Assembly (NCBI GenBank): GCA_017964115.1
Contig: JAGCSL010000042.1
Span: 1-7,652, forward strand
Direction of reading: 5' to 3'
Length of the DNA stretch: 7,652 nt
DNA from: Candidatus Saccharimonadota bacterium
Lineage (GTDB): Bacteria > Patescibacteriota > Saccharimonadia > Saccharimonadales > Saccharimonadaceae
Shown: piece after piece, positions 1 through 5,974 of the stretch
Layout of the letters: each line of letters begins with the position of its first letter
How positions within the stretch are numbered: the stretch's first letter is position 1
Position numbers and translations under genes: made by a program
Notes under the pieces: generated by a model
Databases searched by the model: none
Told to the model about the DNA's origin: nothing
What the model saw: the letters and a program-made list of their open reading frames with translations, nothing else

Positions 1-311
1 ACAATTTTCATACCGCGCGCGTGGGCGTCATCCACAAATTCGTCGACAGTCGCAAAGTGATCAATGTGCAGATATTTGTCCGTTACCATCGCGCCACGAC
101 GGTTATATTTTCTTTTGCCAATAATATGCACGCGCGCAACATTAAAAGCGTTCGCATTACGAACGATGGTACCGATATTAAAATCATGTGCCAAATTTTC
201 GATGGCAATTTCGAGCGGGATACGTGTTTTATCGAGGTCAGCAATAATTTCCTCATTGCTGAGACCTTTATATTTATCGATAAGATTGCGCGTATCTTCG
301 CTTGGATTCAT
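1..311 (-). CDS. SpoU/TrmH-family RNA 2'-O-methyltransferase, 3' end cut off by window edge
   Basis: This is the N-terminal 103 residues of a SpoU-type (SPOUT superfamily) RNA methyltransferase, which moves a methyl group from S-adenosylmethionine to a ribose 2'-OH in tRNA or rRNA. The reading frame starts MNPSEDTRNL and runs open to base 1. The family's motif 1 is clear at residues 45-56 (NIGTIVRNANAF), with the conserved Asn45 and Arg51, followed by a beta strand (VHIIG) and a basic RRGA stretch. The SAM-binding trefoil-knot motifs 2 and 3 would lie outside the window. The ATG overlaps the stop codon of the upstream 97-aa gene as TAATG, so translation is probably coupled. The target nucleotide cannot be told from this part. 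The family call is secure; the specific enzyme (TrmH, RlmB or other) is not. Confidence 0.85.
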   Translation of the reverse strand, partial: MNPSEDTRNLIDKYKGLSNEEIIADLDKTRIPLEIAIENLAHDFNIGTIVRNANAFNVARVHIIGKRKYNRRGAMVTDKYLHIDHFATVDEFVDDAHARGMKI

Positions 312-604
312 TATTTAGTTTTCTTGGCAGCCTGCTTTGCGGCGCGTTGTTTGGCTTTTTCTTTAGTCTCGTGAGTTTGAAGAATGAAACGAATCAGAGA
401 CCATACCATAACATTAGCACACATTGCAGCAACGGCTACAAGAGGAATAATTAAGATAGCAACACCAACAGATTGGTTAATTAAAGCAATGAGACCAGCT
501 ACGATTACGACCGCAACAGAAATAATCACGTAAGCCCAAGTTAGAAGACCAACTTGATCCTTTTCGCGATACATTTTTGAAAACTTTTCCCAAATACTTT
601 CCAT
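311..604 (-). CDS. small two-TM membrane protein with Lys/Ala-rich C-terminal tail
   Basis: This is a 97-aa protein of unknown function. It has a charged amphipathic N-terminus (residues 1-17), two hydrophobic segments (about 19-42 and 46-75), and a basic tail (79-97) dominated by Lys, Ala and Gln that should lie in the cytoplasm. The longer frame reaches back to base 706, but I place the start at 604. A near-consensus promoter ends 6 nt before this ATG, which leaves the longer N-terminus untranscribed and makes the mRNA leaderless. The gene is first in an operon with the SpoU methylase (TAATG overlap). The basic tail could contact RNA or the ribosome, but that is a guess. I do not recognise the family. 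Confidence 0.8.
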   Translation of the reverse strand: MESIWEKFSKMYREKDQVGLLTWAYVIISVAVVIVAGLIALINQSVGVAILIIPLVAVAAMCANVMVWSLIRFILQTHETKEKAKQRAAKQAAKKTK

Positions 605-610
605 AGGTCC

Positions 611-639
611 ATTATAGCACAAAATTGCATTTTTGTCAA
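611..639 (-). promoter_or_regulatory. sigma70-type promoter of the 97-aa/SpoU operon (leaderless)
   Basis: On the minus strand TTGACA (639-634) is followed after 17 nt by TATAAT (616-611), a perfect consensus pair. Six nucleotides then separate the -10 box from the ATG at 604, so the predicted start of transcription is the A of the start codon. The -35 box overlaps the -35 of the divergent plus-strand promoter. Confidence 0.85.
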
Positions 640-661
640 TGAGCTTAAGGTATGGTAGAAT
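633..661 (+). promoter_or_regulatory. sigma70-type promoter of the AlkD operon (leaderless)
   Basis: TTGTCA (633-638), a 17-nt spacer and TAGAAT (656-661) form a good promoter. Seven nucleotides separate the -10 box from the ATG at 669, so the transcript should begin at or 1 nt before the start codon. No Shine-Dalgarno is present. Its -35 is shifted 1 bp from the -35 of the opposing promoter, so RNA polymerase cannot occupy both at once. Confidence 0.75.
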
Positions 662-668
662 ATCTCTG

Positions 669-1364
669 ATGAAAGAAGAGCTAATTGCAGAGCTAGAAAA
701 AGGCATTGACGCTGATCGCAGTGAGCGAACGCAGCACTATTTTGGCATCACTCCCGGCGGTTACGGTGAAGGTGATATTTTGCTCGGCATTCCCTCTCCA
801 CATATCCGTAAATGCGCCAAGCAATACAATAAAATGCCCATGAATGAACTGCGCGAGCTATTACAATCGCCAGTACACGAATTTCGCTTTGCCGCGCTCG
901 CAATTATGAAAGACCAATATCGCAAGAATAGTGCGGAGATTATTAAGCTCTACCTCGACAATCTCGACCATATCAATAACTGGGATTTGGTCGATTGCTT
1001 CGCGCCACATCTGATTGGGCGTTGGTGTCTCGAAAACCACGATGAAGGAATTTTGGCCGAGCTGAATGGCTCCAAAGATTTATGGCGACGTCGCATTTCG
1101 GTAGTCGCCTATATGGCTTTTTATCGCAAAAACATCATGGGCAATGGCCTGGAAATGATTGATAATCGCATTGATGACCCAGAAGATTTAATGCATAAAG
1201 CCTGCGGTTGGATGTTGCGTGATATTTATAGCAAAGTAGATGAGCATGTTGTTGAGTCGTATTTAATCGATAATTATTCGCGGCTCTCGCGCACGACCTT
1301 GCGTTACGCGATAGAACATATGCCAGAAGAGCAACGTCTACGATTCTTGCATGGAGATTTTTAA
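669..1364 (+). CDS. DNA alkylation repair glycosylase, AlkD-like (HEAT-repeat)
   Basis: This 231-aa protein matches the AlkD family of DNA glycosylases, all-helical HEAT-like solenoids that excise positively charged alkylated bases such as N3-methyladenine and N7-methylguanine without flipping the base. The catalytic cleft is recognisable: the NNWDLVD motif (residues 103-109) carries the Trp105/Asp109 pair that corresponds to Trp109/Asp113 of Bacillus cereus AlkD. The DLWRRRIS stretch (137-144) supplies the conserved Arg, and KACGWMLRD (177-185) supplies the third aromatic residue, Trp181. Length is normal for the family (about 230 aa). An in-frame ATG at 633 would lengthen it by 12 residues, but that codon lies inside the -35 box, so I choose 669. 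The stop overlaps the next ATG (TAATG). Role: base-excision repair in the cytoplasm. Confidence 0.92.
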   Translation: MKEELIAELEKGIDADRSERTQHYFGITPGGYGEGDILLGIPSPHIRKCAKQYNKMPMNELRELLQSPVHEFRFAALAIMKDQYRKNSAEIIKLYLDNLDHINNWDLVDCFAPHLIGRWCLENHDEGILAELNGSKDLWRRRISVVAYMAFYRKNIMGNGLEMIDNRIDDPEDLMHKACGWMLRDIYSKVDEHVVESYLIDNYSRLSRTTLRYAIEHMPEEQRLRFLHGDF

Positions 1365-1597
1365 TGTCGCGTTCTCAAAATAAGCGCCCTGCCCCATATA
1401 ATCCACAACGTTGCTGGGTCGGCGACAAAAACAAGATTTGCTACCCCGACGAAGATACGGCCGAAATGAGCGCTTATTTGGTTGAGGCTGAACATAATCT
1501 ACCGTCCGGCACCTTATCTTGGTATCACTGCGAATATGGCGACCATTGGCATTTGGCCAATACCGGCGATACGGGCGGCGTACGCCGACGTAAATAG
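1364..1597 (+). CDS. 77-aa basic protein with degenerate zinc-ribbon-like motif
   Basis: This is a small protein of unknown function. It begins with a basic, proline-containing arm, then has Cys17 and Cys26, an Ala/Glu-rich helix (about 29-45), and YHCEYGDHWHL (54-64) with Cys56, His61 and His63. That layout resembles the short helix plus Y-x-C-x-x-C-x-x-WHL proteins common in actinobacterial and phage genomes, except that the second Cys is Gly59 here. Cys17/Cys26 or the histidines might complete a metal site. The tail VRRRK is basic, which suggests nucleic acid contact. It overlaps the AlkD stop by 1 nt, and a GGAGA sequence about 8 nt upstream can act as ribosome binding site, so the two are made together. 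A helper role in DNA repair is possible but not shown. Confidence 0.75.
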   Translation: MSRSQNKRPAPYNPQRCWVGDKNKICYPDEDTAEMSAYLVEAEHNLPSGTLSWYHCEYGDHWHLANTGDTGGVRRRK

Positions 1598-1601
1598 ACT
1601 C

Positions 1602-1635
1602 AAAAACCGCCAGCCCGACTTATGTGGACTGGCGG
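1602..1635 (-). terminator. rho-independent terminator after trigger factor
   Basis: CTGGCGG (1629-1635) pairs perfectly with CCGCCAG (1607-1613). One mismatch and two more G-C pairs extend the stem inward, leaving a 9-nt loop. On the minus strand the hairpin is followed at once by TTTTT (1606-1602). It lies 22 nt past the trigger factor stop. On the plus strand no T-run follows, so it is weaker for the converging AlkD operon. Confidence 0.8.
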
Positions 1636-1656
1636 CATTGTTAAGGAGAGCGATAT

Positions 1657-2985
1657 TTATTTCTTCGCGGACTTCTTAGTGGCGGCTTTCTTGGCCGGCT
1701 TCTTAGCATGTGGCTTATTAATTTCAACTAGCTTGTTCATAGTTTTATCGACGCGCATGCGGTTACGAATACCGGTAGCAACCTCAGGGTTGTTAAGTTG
1801 CTCGAGAGCTTTTGGATCATTCTTGTAAACGGCGCGCATTTCAACGACTTGCTGAGCGGCTTCCTCTTCGGAAACTTCAATACCAAGTACGTCGGCAAGC
1901 TTTTGGACAACGATGCTACCGATTACGCGTTTGCGGGCAGCTTCGCGAAGGTCAGCTTCCCAATCTTCTAGTTTCTGCTTGGTCTGTTCGAGATATTGGT
2001 TAATCTCCATACCATGTGAGCGAAGATTGCGGAACATGTCCTCTTTCATGCTTTCGAATTGTTCTTGGACTAATGAGGCTGGCGCTTCGGTCTTAGAATG
2101 AGAAATAATCTCGTTCAAGAGCGTGTCTTTGTATTTTTCGTCCGCCTCATAAGAAGCGCGAGATTTAAGATTCTTCATGATGTCTTCGCGCAATTCTTTG
2201 AGTGTCTTGAAAGCGCCGGATTTTTGAGCAAGATTATCGTCAATCTTTGGCGTTTCTATTTCAGAAACTTGCTTAACTAGAATTTCGAATACTGTCTTAG
2301 CACCAGCGAGTTCTTTACTGGCGTAATCTTTAGGAAAAGTAATATCGAGATCAAACTTGTCGCCCACTTCGTGACCAACAATGCCATCTTCGAAACCAGG
2401 AATAAACTGACCAGAGCCGAGACGAAGATGATAATCCTTGGCAGAACCGCCATCGAAAGCCTTACCATCCTTTTTACCTTTAAAGTCAATGATAACTTCG
2501 TCGCCTTTCTTAGCGGCGCGTTTGACAACTTTTGGCTCAGCATAGCTTTCGGCGATGCGATGCAAGACGTCTTCGACATCTTTGTCGGTAACTTCTGGTT
2601 CGTCATAAACAACTTTTACATTTTCATAATCGCCAAGTTTTACCTCTGGCATAATATCGGCAGTGATGGTCAATTCAGCCATTTCGCCTGGAACATATTT
2701 CATGACGTCGACGTGCGGAATGGAGACTGGAGTCAAACCTTCGTCATTGAATAACTTCGGAATTGCCTGGCGTACCACGATGTCTAAAGTCTGCGAAGCT
2801 AAATCGTTTGGATCGACATGTTGTTCGACAACGTTAGCTGGAGCTTTGCCGTTGCGGAAGCCTGGAACTTTGATATTGCGAGCGAGACGCTCGAGAGCCT
2901 TCAATCGTGCAGGCTCAAAGTCTTTTTGATCGAACTCAACGGTAAATTCTACCGATGTACTGAGTTTTTTGCTGGTAGATTTCAT
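1657..2985 (-). CDS. tig: trigger factor, ribosome-associated chaperone / peptidyl-prolyl isomerase
   Basis: This 442-aa protein is trigger factor, which docks next to the ribosomal exit tunnel and shields nascent chains. The N-terminal ribosome-binding domain (about 1-115) has the signature GFRNGKAP at 42-49. An FKBP-type isomerase domain spans about 155-245 (GDEVIIDFKG, then FIPGFEDGIVGHEVGD). The helical C-terminal substrate-binding arms follow (about 250-425). Length is typical. The last 16 residues are a Lys/Ala tail (from AKKPAKK on) not found in the best-known trigger factors. The start at 2985 fits both the family N-terminus and an extended -10 promoter 7 nt upstream, so the mRNA should be leaderless. 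It follows the FAD oxidase by 48 nt with no visible terminator between them, so read-through from that gene is possible. Confidence 0.97.
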   Translation of the reverse strand: MKSTSKKLSTSVEFTVEFDQKDFEPARLKALERLARNIKVPGFRNGKAPANVVEQHVDPNDLASQTLDIVVRQAIPKLFNDEGLTPVSIPHVDVMKYVPGEMAELTITADIMPEVKLGDYENVKVVYDEPEVTDKDVEDVLHRIAESYAEPKVVKRAAKKGDEVIIDFKGKKDGKAFDGGSAKDYHLRLGSGQFIPGFEDGIVGHEVGDKFDLDITFPKDYASKELAGAKTVFEILVKQVSEIETPKIDDNLAQKSGAFKTLKELREDIMKNLKSRASYEADEKYKDTLLNEIISHSKTEAPASLVQEQFESMKEDMFRNLRSHGMEINQYLEQTKQKLEDWEADLREAARKRVIGSIVVQKLADVLGIEVSEEEAAQQVVEMRAVYKNDPKALEQLNNPEVATGIRNRMRVDKTMNKLVEINKPHAKKPAKKAATKKSAKK

Positions 2986-2992
2986 ACCAAAA

Positions 2993-3001
2993 ATTATACC
3001 A
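2993..3001 (-). promoter_or_regulatory. extended -10 promoter of trigger factor (leaderless)
   Basis: TGGTATAAT on the minus strand (3001-2993) is a perfect extended -10 element. Seven nucleotides separate it from the ATG, so the predicted transcript begins at the start codon or 1 nt before it. The -35 position (TTTATT) is poor, as is usual with extended -10 promoters. Confidence 0.75.
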
Positions 3002-3033
3002 GAACAGATAGAGATAATAAAGCGTAAGCTGAG

Positions 3034-4629
3034 CTATTTAACGGTATTGACGCCGTCGTTGTAATCGGTGCGGAAGTGGCGCAAAACGTTGCGCGGTTCA
3101 ACTTCTTGCTTGAGACCAGGATTAAGAATGTCGTATGGGTCAAATATTTCTTTGATTTTGCCATAGATGGCGAGAGTTTCAGTATCTTCGCTTGGGCGCG
3201 TAAACATAGCTAGGAATCGGCCTTCTGGCGCATCGCCACAAGGATAGCCCTCACAATGCTCGACCAATTTGAGGTATTTGCGTAGGAACGAAATTAGCTC
3301 TTTGCGCCCTTCAGAAGTAGCTGGAGTGAAGCTTGGACGCACTGTAAAAGTATTAAAATCAACCGAACCATACACGGCGAGCTTGAGCTTAAATTTTTCA
3401 GTCATGAGTTGCAAGCCACGCAGGAAATCCGCTTGTTTTTCTTCTGGAATATAAGTACCGTCTACAAGTGGTAAATAATAATTTGCGCCAGCATCATTCA
3501 GATATGCGAGCAAGTTCTCATTAACCGCCACAAAATCGCGTGAGTTTTTAACATCTTCAACAATTATTCTGTCTTTGCCAGTCAAAGCTTTTTTAAGCTT
3601 AGCGAGTTTGCGACGACGATCGCGACGTGCATCATCCTTCGTATTCGCGATGATTAGATAGCCCTCGTCTGGTGCTTTGCGATAAAAGCCGCAAGTTTTA
3701 CCGGTCGTGTCAGCCTGGTTAAACAATGCCGCATCATAAACTTCAATATTGGTAAATTTGAGCTTTTTGAGAATCTTACTGATGCGCACAAATTCTTTGG
3801 CATCGGCGCACGGAATTGCAAACCAATCCGGTTTCTCAAATACCGGTTCGACGCGCAAAATAACTTCGGTAATAATGCCGAGAGTACCTTCTGAGCCGCA
3901 AAAGAGTGGTAGCAGGTTGAAATTGCGTTTTTCTTGTACGGATTTTATGCCCGAATAACCTGAACGATTCTGGGTATTAAGCGCGATTTTCATCACATTT
4001 TCGGATTGCTTATCGAGAATTTCTTTAACTTGACGATAAATTTCACCCTCAAGATTCTTTTGATTCAATTTTTTCTTGAGCGTACGTGGACTATAATTGT
4101 CCGTCTCGATTAAGCTGCCGTCACTCAGAATAATTTCCGCTTCTTCGACGAAGTCAATGATTGTCTTCGGTTCAGTGTTGACGCTGGCGGAGGCATTTTT
4201 AGCAATGAGACCGCCAATTGTCTCGTGCGGATCGCCACTAACTGGTAAATCTAGACCATGTACGCCAAGGGCCTTTTTCAGTTCGCCTAAAGTGACGCCC
4301 GCCTGAACGCGAATGAGGCGCTGACGAACATCAATTTCTTGAATATGATTTAGTTTTTCAGTGGAAATAATCAAACCATTACCAATACTCGAGCCGGTTT
4401 TACTATAGCCAGCACCACGGACGGTAATTGGTAGAGAAATCTTTTTAGCGGCAAGCTGATTAGAAAATTTTACGAGACGGCGAATATCATTTGTGTTAGC
4501 AGGAATTGCAACAATGCGTGGGTGGAATTTTAGGAGCGAACGGTCGGTTGAATAATGCTCCAAAACATTGGGCGCACTATAAACTACGCCATCGATATGC
4601 TGATTTAAATAAATCGCAATACGGTTCAT
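3034..4629 (-). CDS. FAD-binding oxidoreductase, GlcD/D-lactate dehydrogenase-like (VAO family)
   Basis: This is a 531-aa flavoprotein of the vanillyl-alcohol-oxidase fold. The FAD-binding domain covers about 36-175, with the PP-loop VRGAGYSKTGSSIG (70-83) and SGDPHETIGG (131-140) contacting the flavin. GSEGTLGIITEV (246-257) and the C-terminal DPYDILNPG (497-505) are hallmarks of the GlcD/D-2-hydroxyacid dehydrogenase branch. The usual metal-binding histidine motif (GH-x-GDGN-x-H type) appears as YGSVDFNTFTVRP (420-432), without histidines, so the substrate may differ from lactate or glycolate. I place the start at ATG 4629, preceded by GGGTGGA; an ATG at 4674 in the same frame would lie upstream of the predicted promoter. 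No signal peptide or TM is visible, and no iron-sulfur domain is fused. Stop is TAG. The reaction cannot be named from sequence alone. Confidence 0.88.
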   Translation of the reverse strand: MNRIAIYLNQHIDGVVYSAPNVLEHYSTDRSLLKFHPRIVAIPANTNDIRRLVKFSNQLAAKKISLPITVRGAGYSKTGSSIGNGLIISTEKLNHIQEIDVRQRLIRVQAGVTLGELKKALGVHGLDLPVSGDPHETIGGLIAKNASASVNTEPKTIIDFVEEAEIILSDGSLIETDNYSPRTLKKKLNQKNLEGEIYRQVKEILDKQSENVMKIALNTQNRSGYSGIKSVQEKRNFNLLPLFCGSEGTLGIITEVILRVEPVFEKPDWFAIPCADAKEFVRISKILKKLKFTNIEVYDAALFNQADTTGKTCGFYRKAPDEGYLIIANTKDDARRDRRRKLAKLKKALTGKDRIIVEDVKNSRDFVAVNENLLAYLNDAGANYYLPLVDGTYIPEEKQADFLRGLQLMTEKFKLKLAVYGSVDFNTFTVRPSFTPATSEGRKELISFLRKYLKLVEHCEGYPCGDAPEGRFLAMFTRPSEDTETLAIYGKIKEIFDPYDILNPGLKQEVEPRNVLRHFRTDYNDGVNTVK

Positions 4630-4654
4630 AATCCACCCATAATCATCACATCTT

Positions 4655-4663
4655 ATTTTAACA
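4655..4663 (-). promoter_or_regulatory. extended -10 promoter of the FAD oxidoreductase
   Basis: TGTTAAAAT on the minus strand (4663-4655) would start transcription near 4648, giving a leader of about 19 nt with GGGTGGA just before the ATG at 4629. No convincing -35 is seen. Confidence 0.5.
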
Positions 4664-4698
4664 TAGAAAAGCACAAGTGCGTTAGAAATTTAAGTCAC

Positions 4699-4730
4699 AA
4701 AAAGTGCTCCTCAGCTGATGCTAAGGAGCA
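4699..4730 (-). terminator. rho-independent terminator after the 124-aa gene
   Basis: An 11-bp stem (4705-4715 with 4720-4730, one G-U wobble) closes a 4-nt loop. On the minus strand it is followed by C and then TTTTT (4703-4699). It sits 25 nt after the stop of the 124-aa gene and insulates the FAD oxidase from it. Confidence 0.9.
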
Positions 4731-4755
4731 AGGTGCAAATGAGCAACTCGATGGA

Positions 4756-5130
4756 TTAGATGGAAGCTATAGCGCGAATGAGCAGGCGCGATTCGTTGCC
4801 GTCTACGTAATAGGTGGAGTTCTTTGTCTGAACCTCATACACGGCGTCGAGAAATCCTCCCTCTACGCGCTTAAAGCTCACTACGTACGAAGTTCTGATC
4901 GGATCTCCGTCGACAAAGTCCTCACCGCTCTTTCCGTGGACATCTCCTACGAGGCTGAAAGTGTAATCGGGGTCCTCTACGTCTTCCGTAAACTTAATCA
5001 TGTCGCCGACCTTGGCGGTGTCGAGAAAGTCGGCTAACTTACCGGCCCACATTTTCTTGGTAGCGGGATTGCCAAGTCTTGGATCTACATAGATTGTCCA
5101 TCTGGTAATGTTGGGTGTCTTAAGCAGCAT
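4756..5130 (-). CDS. 124-aa soluble protein of unknown function, probably acquired
   Basis: I do not recognise this protein. It has no signal peptide, TM segment or cysteine. The N-terminal half is mixed (MLLKTPNITRWTIYVDPRLG, then a helix around KKMWAGKLADFLDTA). The second half looks like a run of beta strands (YTFSLVGDVHG, TSYVVSFKRV, DAVYEVQTK, STYYVDG) separated by Asp/Gly turns. It stands alone as its own unit with a near-consensus promoter, a 62-nt leader, a perfect AAAGGAGG ribosome binding site 10 nt before the ATG, and a strong terminator. Its codons differ from its neighbours: 8 of 9 lysines are AAG, while nearby genes prefer AAA. These signs suggest acquisition from another bacterium or a phage. 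The reading frame itself is well supported; function is open. Confidence 0.85.
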   Translation of the reverse strand: MLLKTPNITRWTIYVDPRLGNPATKKMWAGKLADFLDTAKVGDMIKFTEDVEDPDYTFSLVGDVHGKSGEDFVDGDPIRTSYVVSFKRVEGGFLDAVYEVQTKNSTYYVDGNESRLLIRAIASI

Positions 5131-5162
5131 TTACTAGTCCCCTCCTTTGTTTAAGAAACCTC

Positions 5163-5192
5163 GTTGCATGGATCGAGTAGTTCTAATGCAAC
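5163..5192 (-). promoter_or_regulatory. 5'-terminal hairpin / inverted repeat in the leader of the 124-aa gene
   Basis: GTTGCAT (5163-5169) and ATGCAAC (5186-5192) form a perfect 7-bp inverted repeat around 16 nt. Its outer base on the minus strand is the predicted +1, so the mRNA would begin with this stem-loop. It could protect the 5' end from decay or, as DNA, be an operator. About 20 nt downstream lies the AAAGGAGG site. Confidence 0.5.
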
Positions 5193-5198
5193 TTTTGT

Positions 5199-5227
5199 AT
5201 TATACCATATATTCAGTGTATTATCAA
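5199..5227 (-). promoter_or_regulatory. promoter of the 124-aa gene
   Basis: TTGATA (5227-5222), a 17-nt spacer and TATAAT (5204-5199) preceded by TGG make a strong promoter with an extended -10. Transcription should start at 5192, giving a 62-nt leader. Confidence 0.8.
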
Positions 5228-5233
5228 ATAACG

Positions 5234-5262
5234 TTGCCGTTTTGAGGTATTTTTGATAGAAT
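5234..5262 (+). promoter_or_regulatory. promoter of tRNA-Leu
   Basis: TTGCCG (5234-5239), a 17-nt spacer and TAGAAT (5257-5262) lie upstream of the tRNA. Transcription would start near 5269, leaving a 5' leader of about 17 nt for RNase P. It is divergent from the promoter of the 124-aa gene, with 6 bp between the two -35 boxes. Confidence 0.65.
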
Positions 5263-5285
5263 AAGTTCTGTAACTTTTACATTTT

Positions 5286-5370
5286 GCGCGAGTGGTGAAA
5301 TTGGTATACACGTATGCCTTAGGAGCATATGCCTTCGGGCGTGCTGGTTCAAGTCCAGTCTCGCGCACCA
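5286..5370 (+). tRNA. tRNA-Leu, anticodon UAG
   Basis: An 85-nt class II tRNA. The acceptor stem GCGCGAG (5286-5292) pairs with CTCGCGC (5360-5366), followed by discriminator A and an encoded CCA (5368-5370). The anticodon stem TATGC/GCATA closes the loop CTTAGGA, giving anticodon UAG, which reads CUA and, with wobble, other CUN codons. A long variable arm (TGCC-TTCG-GGCG region) and A as discriminator fit leucine. The T arm is GCTGG-TTCAAGT-CCAGT. It is not an amber suppressor, since that would need anticodon CUA. Confidence 0.96.
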
Positions 5371-5378
5371 AAGAAAGT

Positions 5379-5405
5379 CCCCGATTATTCGGGGTTTTTC
5401 TTTTT
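5379..5405 (+). terminator. rho-independent terminator of tRNA-Leu
   Basis: CCCCGA (5379-5384) pairs with TCGGGG (5389-5394) around a TTAT loop, followed by TTTTTCTTTTT (5395-5405), 8 nt after the tRNA CCA end. On the minus strand the T-run is lacking, so it is weaker for the converging 177-aa gene. Confidence 0.92.
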
Positions 5406-5419
5406 GCAATAAGTTCTCT

Positions 5420-5953
5420 TTAGTTAGCTTCGCGATTGCTCTTGCAGGTATAGAAATCCGTACCTTTGGCTATATCAAAACCGTCAAAGTATAATACTTG
5501 TTCGCTATTATTTGTCGCTTTTAATAATACGATTCCGTCGTGGATAATCTCATATGTACCAGATTTAATTTTTGTATTATTTGAATCGTATTCTTCGTAA
5601 TTATTTAACTTTGTAAAAACGTAGCGAGCATTATTCTTTGAAGTGCAACTTAAGTCGAAAGAAATTAGATTGTCACTTTCGTCATAGGTATAAGAATTGT
5701 CATTGGTAAAATCTCCTCCGAGCTCAGAGTCACTTATAACTTCTTCTGGATTTTCGACTTCATCGTTTCGACCTTTATTAGACGATACAACTACTAAAGC
5801 TACTGTTTCGATAACTATTATTAAAACTAAGGCTAAAACTGTTACAATAGCTATTTTATTAAAATGAGAGGATTGGTTCGTAGTTTTTTTAACAGACTTA
5901 TCAGATTCATTCTGTATATCGTTGACAAATTTTTCTTCAAAGTCGCTACTCAT
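5420..5953 (-). CDS. single-pass membrane protein with extracytoplasmic domain, unknown function
   Basis: A 177-aa protein that I do not recognise. Residues 1-33 are polar and should be cytoplasmic; 34-57 are a strong TM helix (IAIVTVLALVLIIVIETVALVVV). The rest is an acidic, Asn/Ser-rich exterior part: a linker (58-90) and a probable beta-rich domain (about 95-172) with exactly two cysteines, Cys103 and Cys170, that could form a disulfide. It follows the pilin-hydrolase gene by 21 nt on the same strand but has its own extended -10 promoter inside the end of that gene, so it can be expressed alone or with it. The start is fixed by that promoter, 6 nt upstream. A partner role at the cell surface for the pilin-hydrolase is a reasonable inference from position only. 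Confidence 0.85.
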   Translation of the reverse strand: MSSDFEEKFVNDIQNESDKSVKKTTNQSSHFNKIAIVTVLALVLIIVIETVALVVVSSNKGRNDEVENPEEVISDSELGGDFTNDNSYTYDESDNLISFDLSCTSKNNARYVFTKLNNYEEYDSNNTKIKSGTYEIIHDGIVLLKATNNSEQVLYFDGFDIAKGTDFYTCKSNREAN

Positions 5954-5959
5954 AGATAA

Positions 5960-5968
5960 ATTTTAACA
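5960..5968 (-). promoter_or_regulatory. extended -10 promoter of the 177-aa membrane protein (leaderless)
   Basis: TGTTAAAAT on the minus strand (5968-5960) is followed by 6 nt and the ATG at 5953, so the transcript would start at the A of ATG. No good -35 is seen. No Shine-Dalgarno precedes the ATG. Confidence 0.6.
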
Positions 5969-5974
5969 TTAGCC

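Noticed and set aside
21..374. Plus-strand 117-aa frame over the left edge
   Set aside because: It is antisense to the SpoU methylase, whose motif 1 is clear on the other strand.
605..706. N-terminal extension of the 97-aa membrane protein back to an ATG at 706
   Set aside because: It would cover the consensus promoter and run antisense through the start of the AlkD gene; the -10 box fixes the start at 604.
2277..2754. Open frames inside trigger factor on both strands (111 and 127 aa)
   Set aside because: They lie wholly within a clear trigger factor gene and show no promoter, start signal or protein-like composition.
5286..5370. tRNA with anticodon UAG as a suppressor of the in-frame TAG at 7495
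   Set aside because: Anticodon UAG reads CUA codons. Reading UAG would need anticodon CUA.
5346..5370. 3' end of tRNA-Leu as an integration (att) site
   Set aside because: I found no second copy of the tRNA 3' end in the window and no integrase gene.
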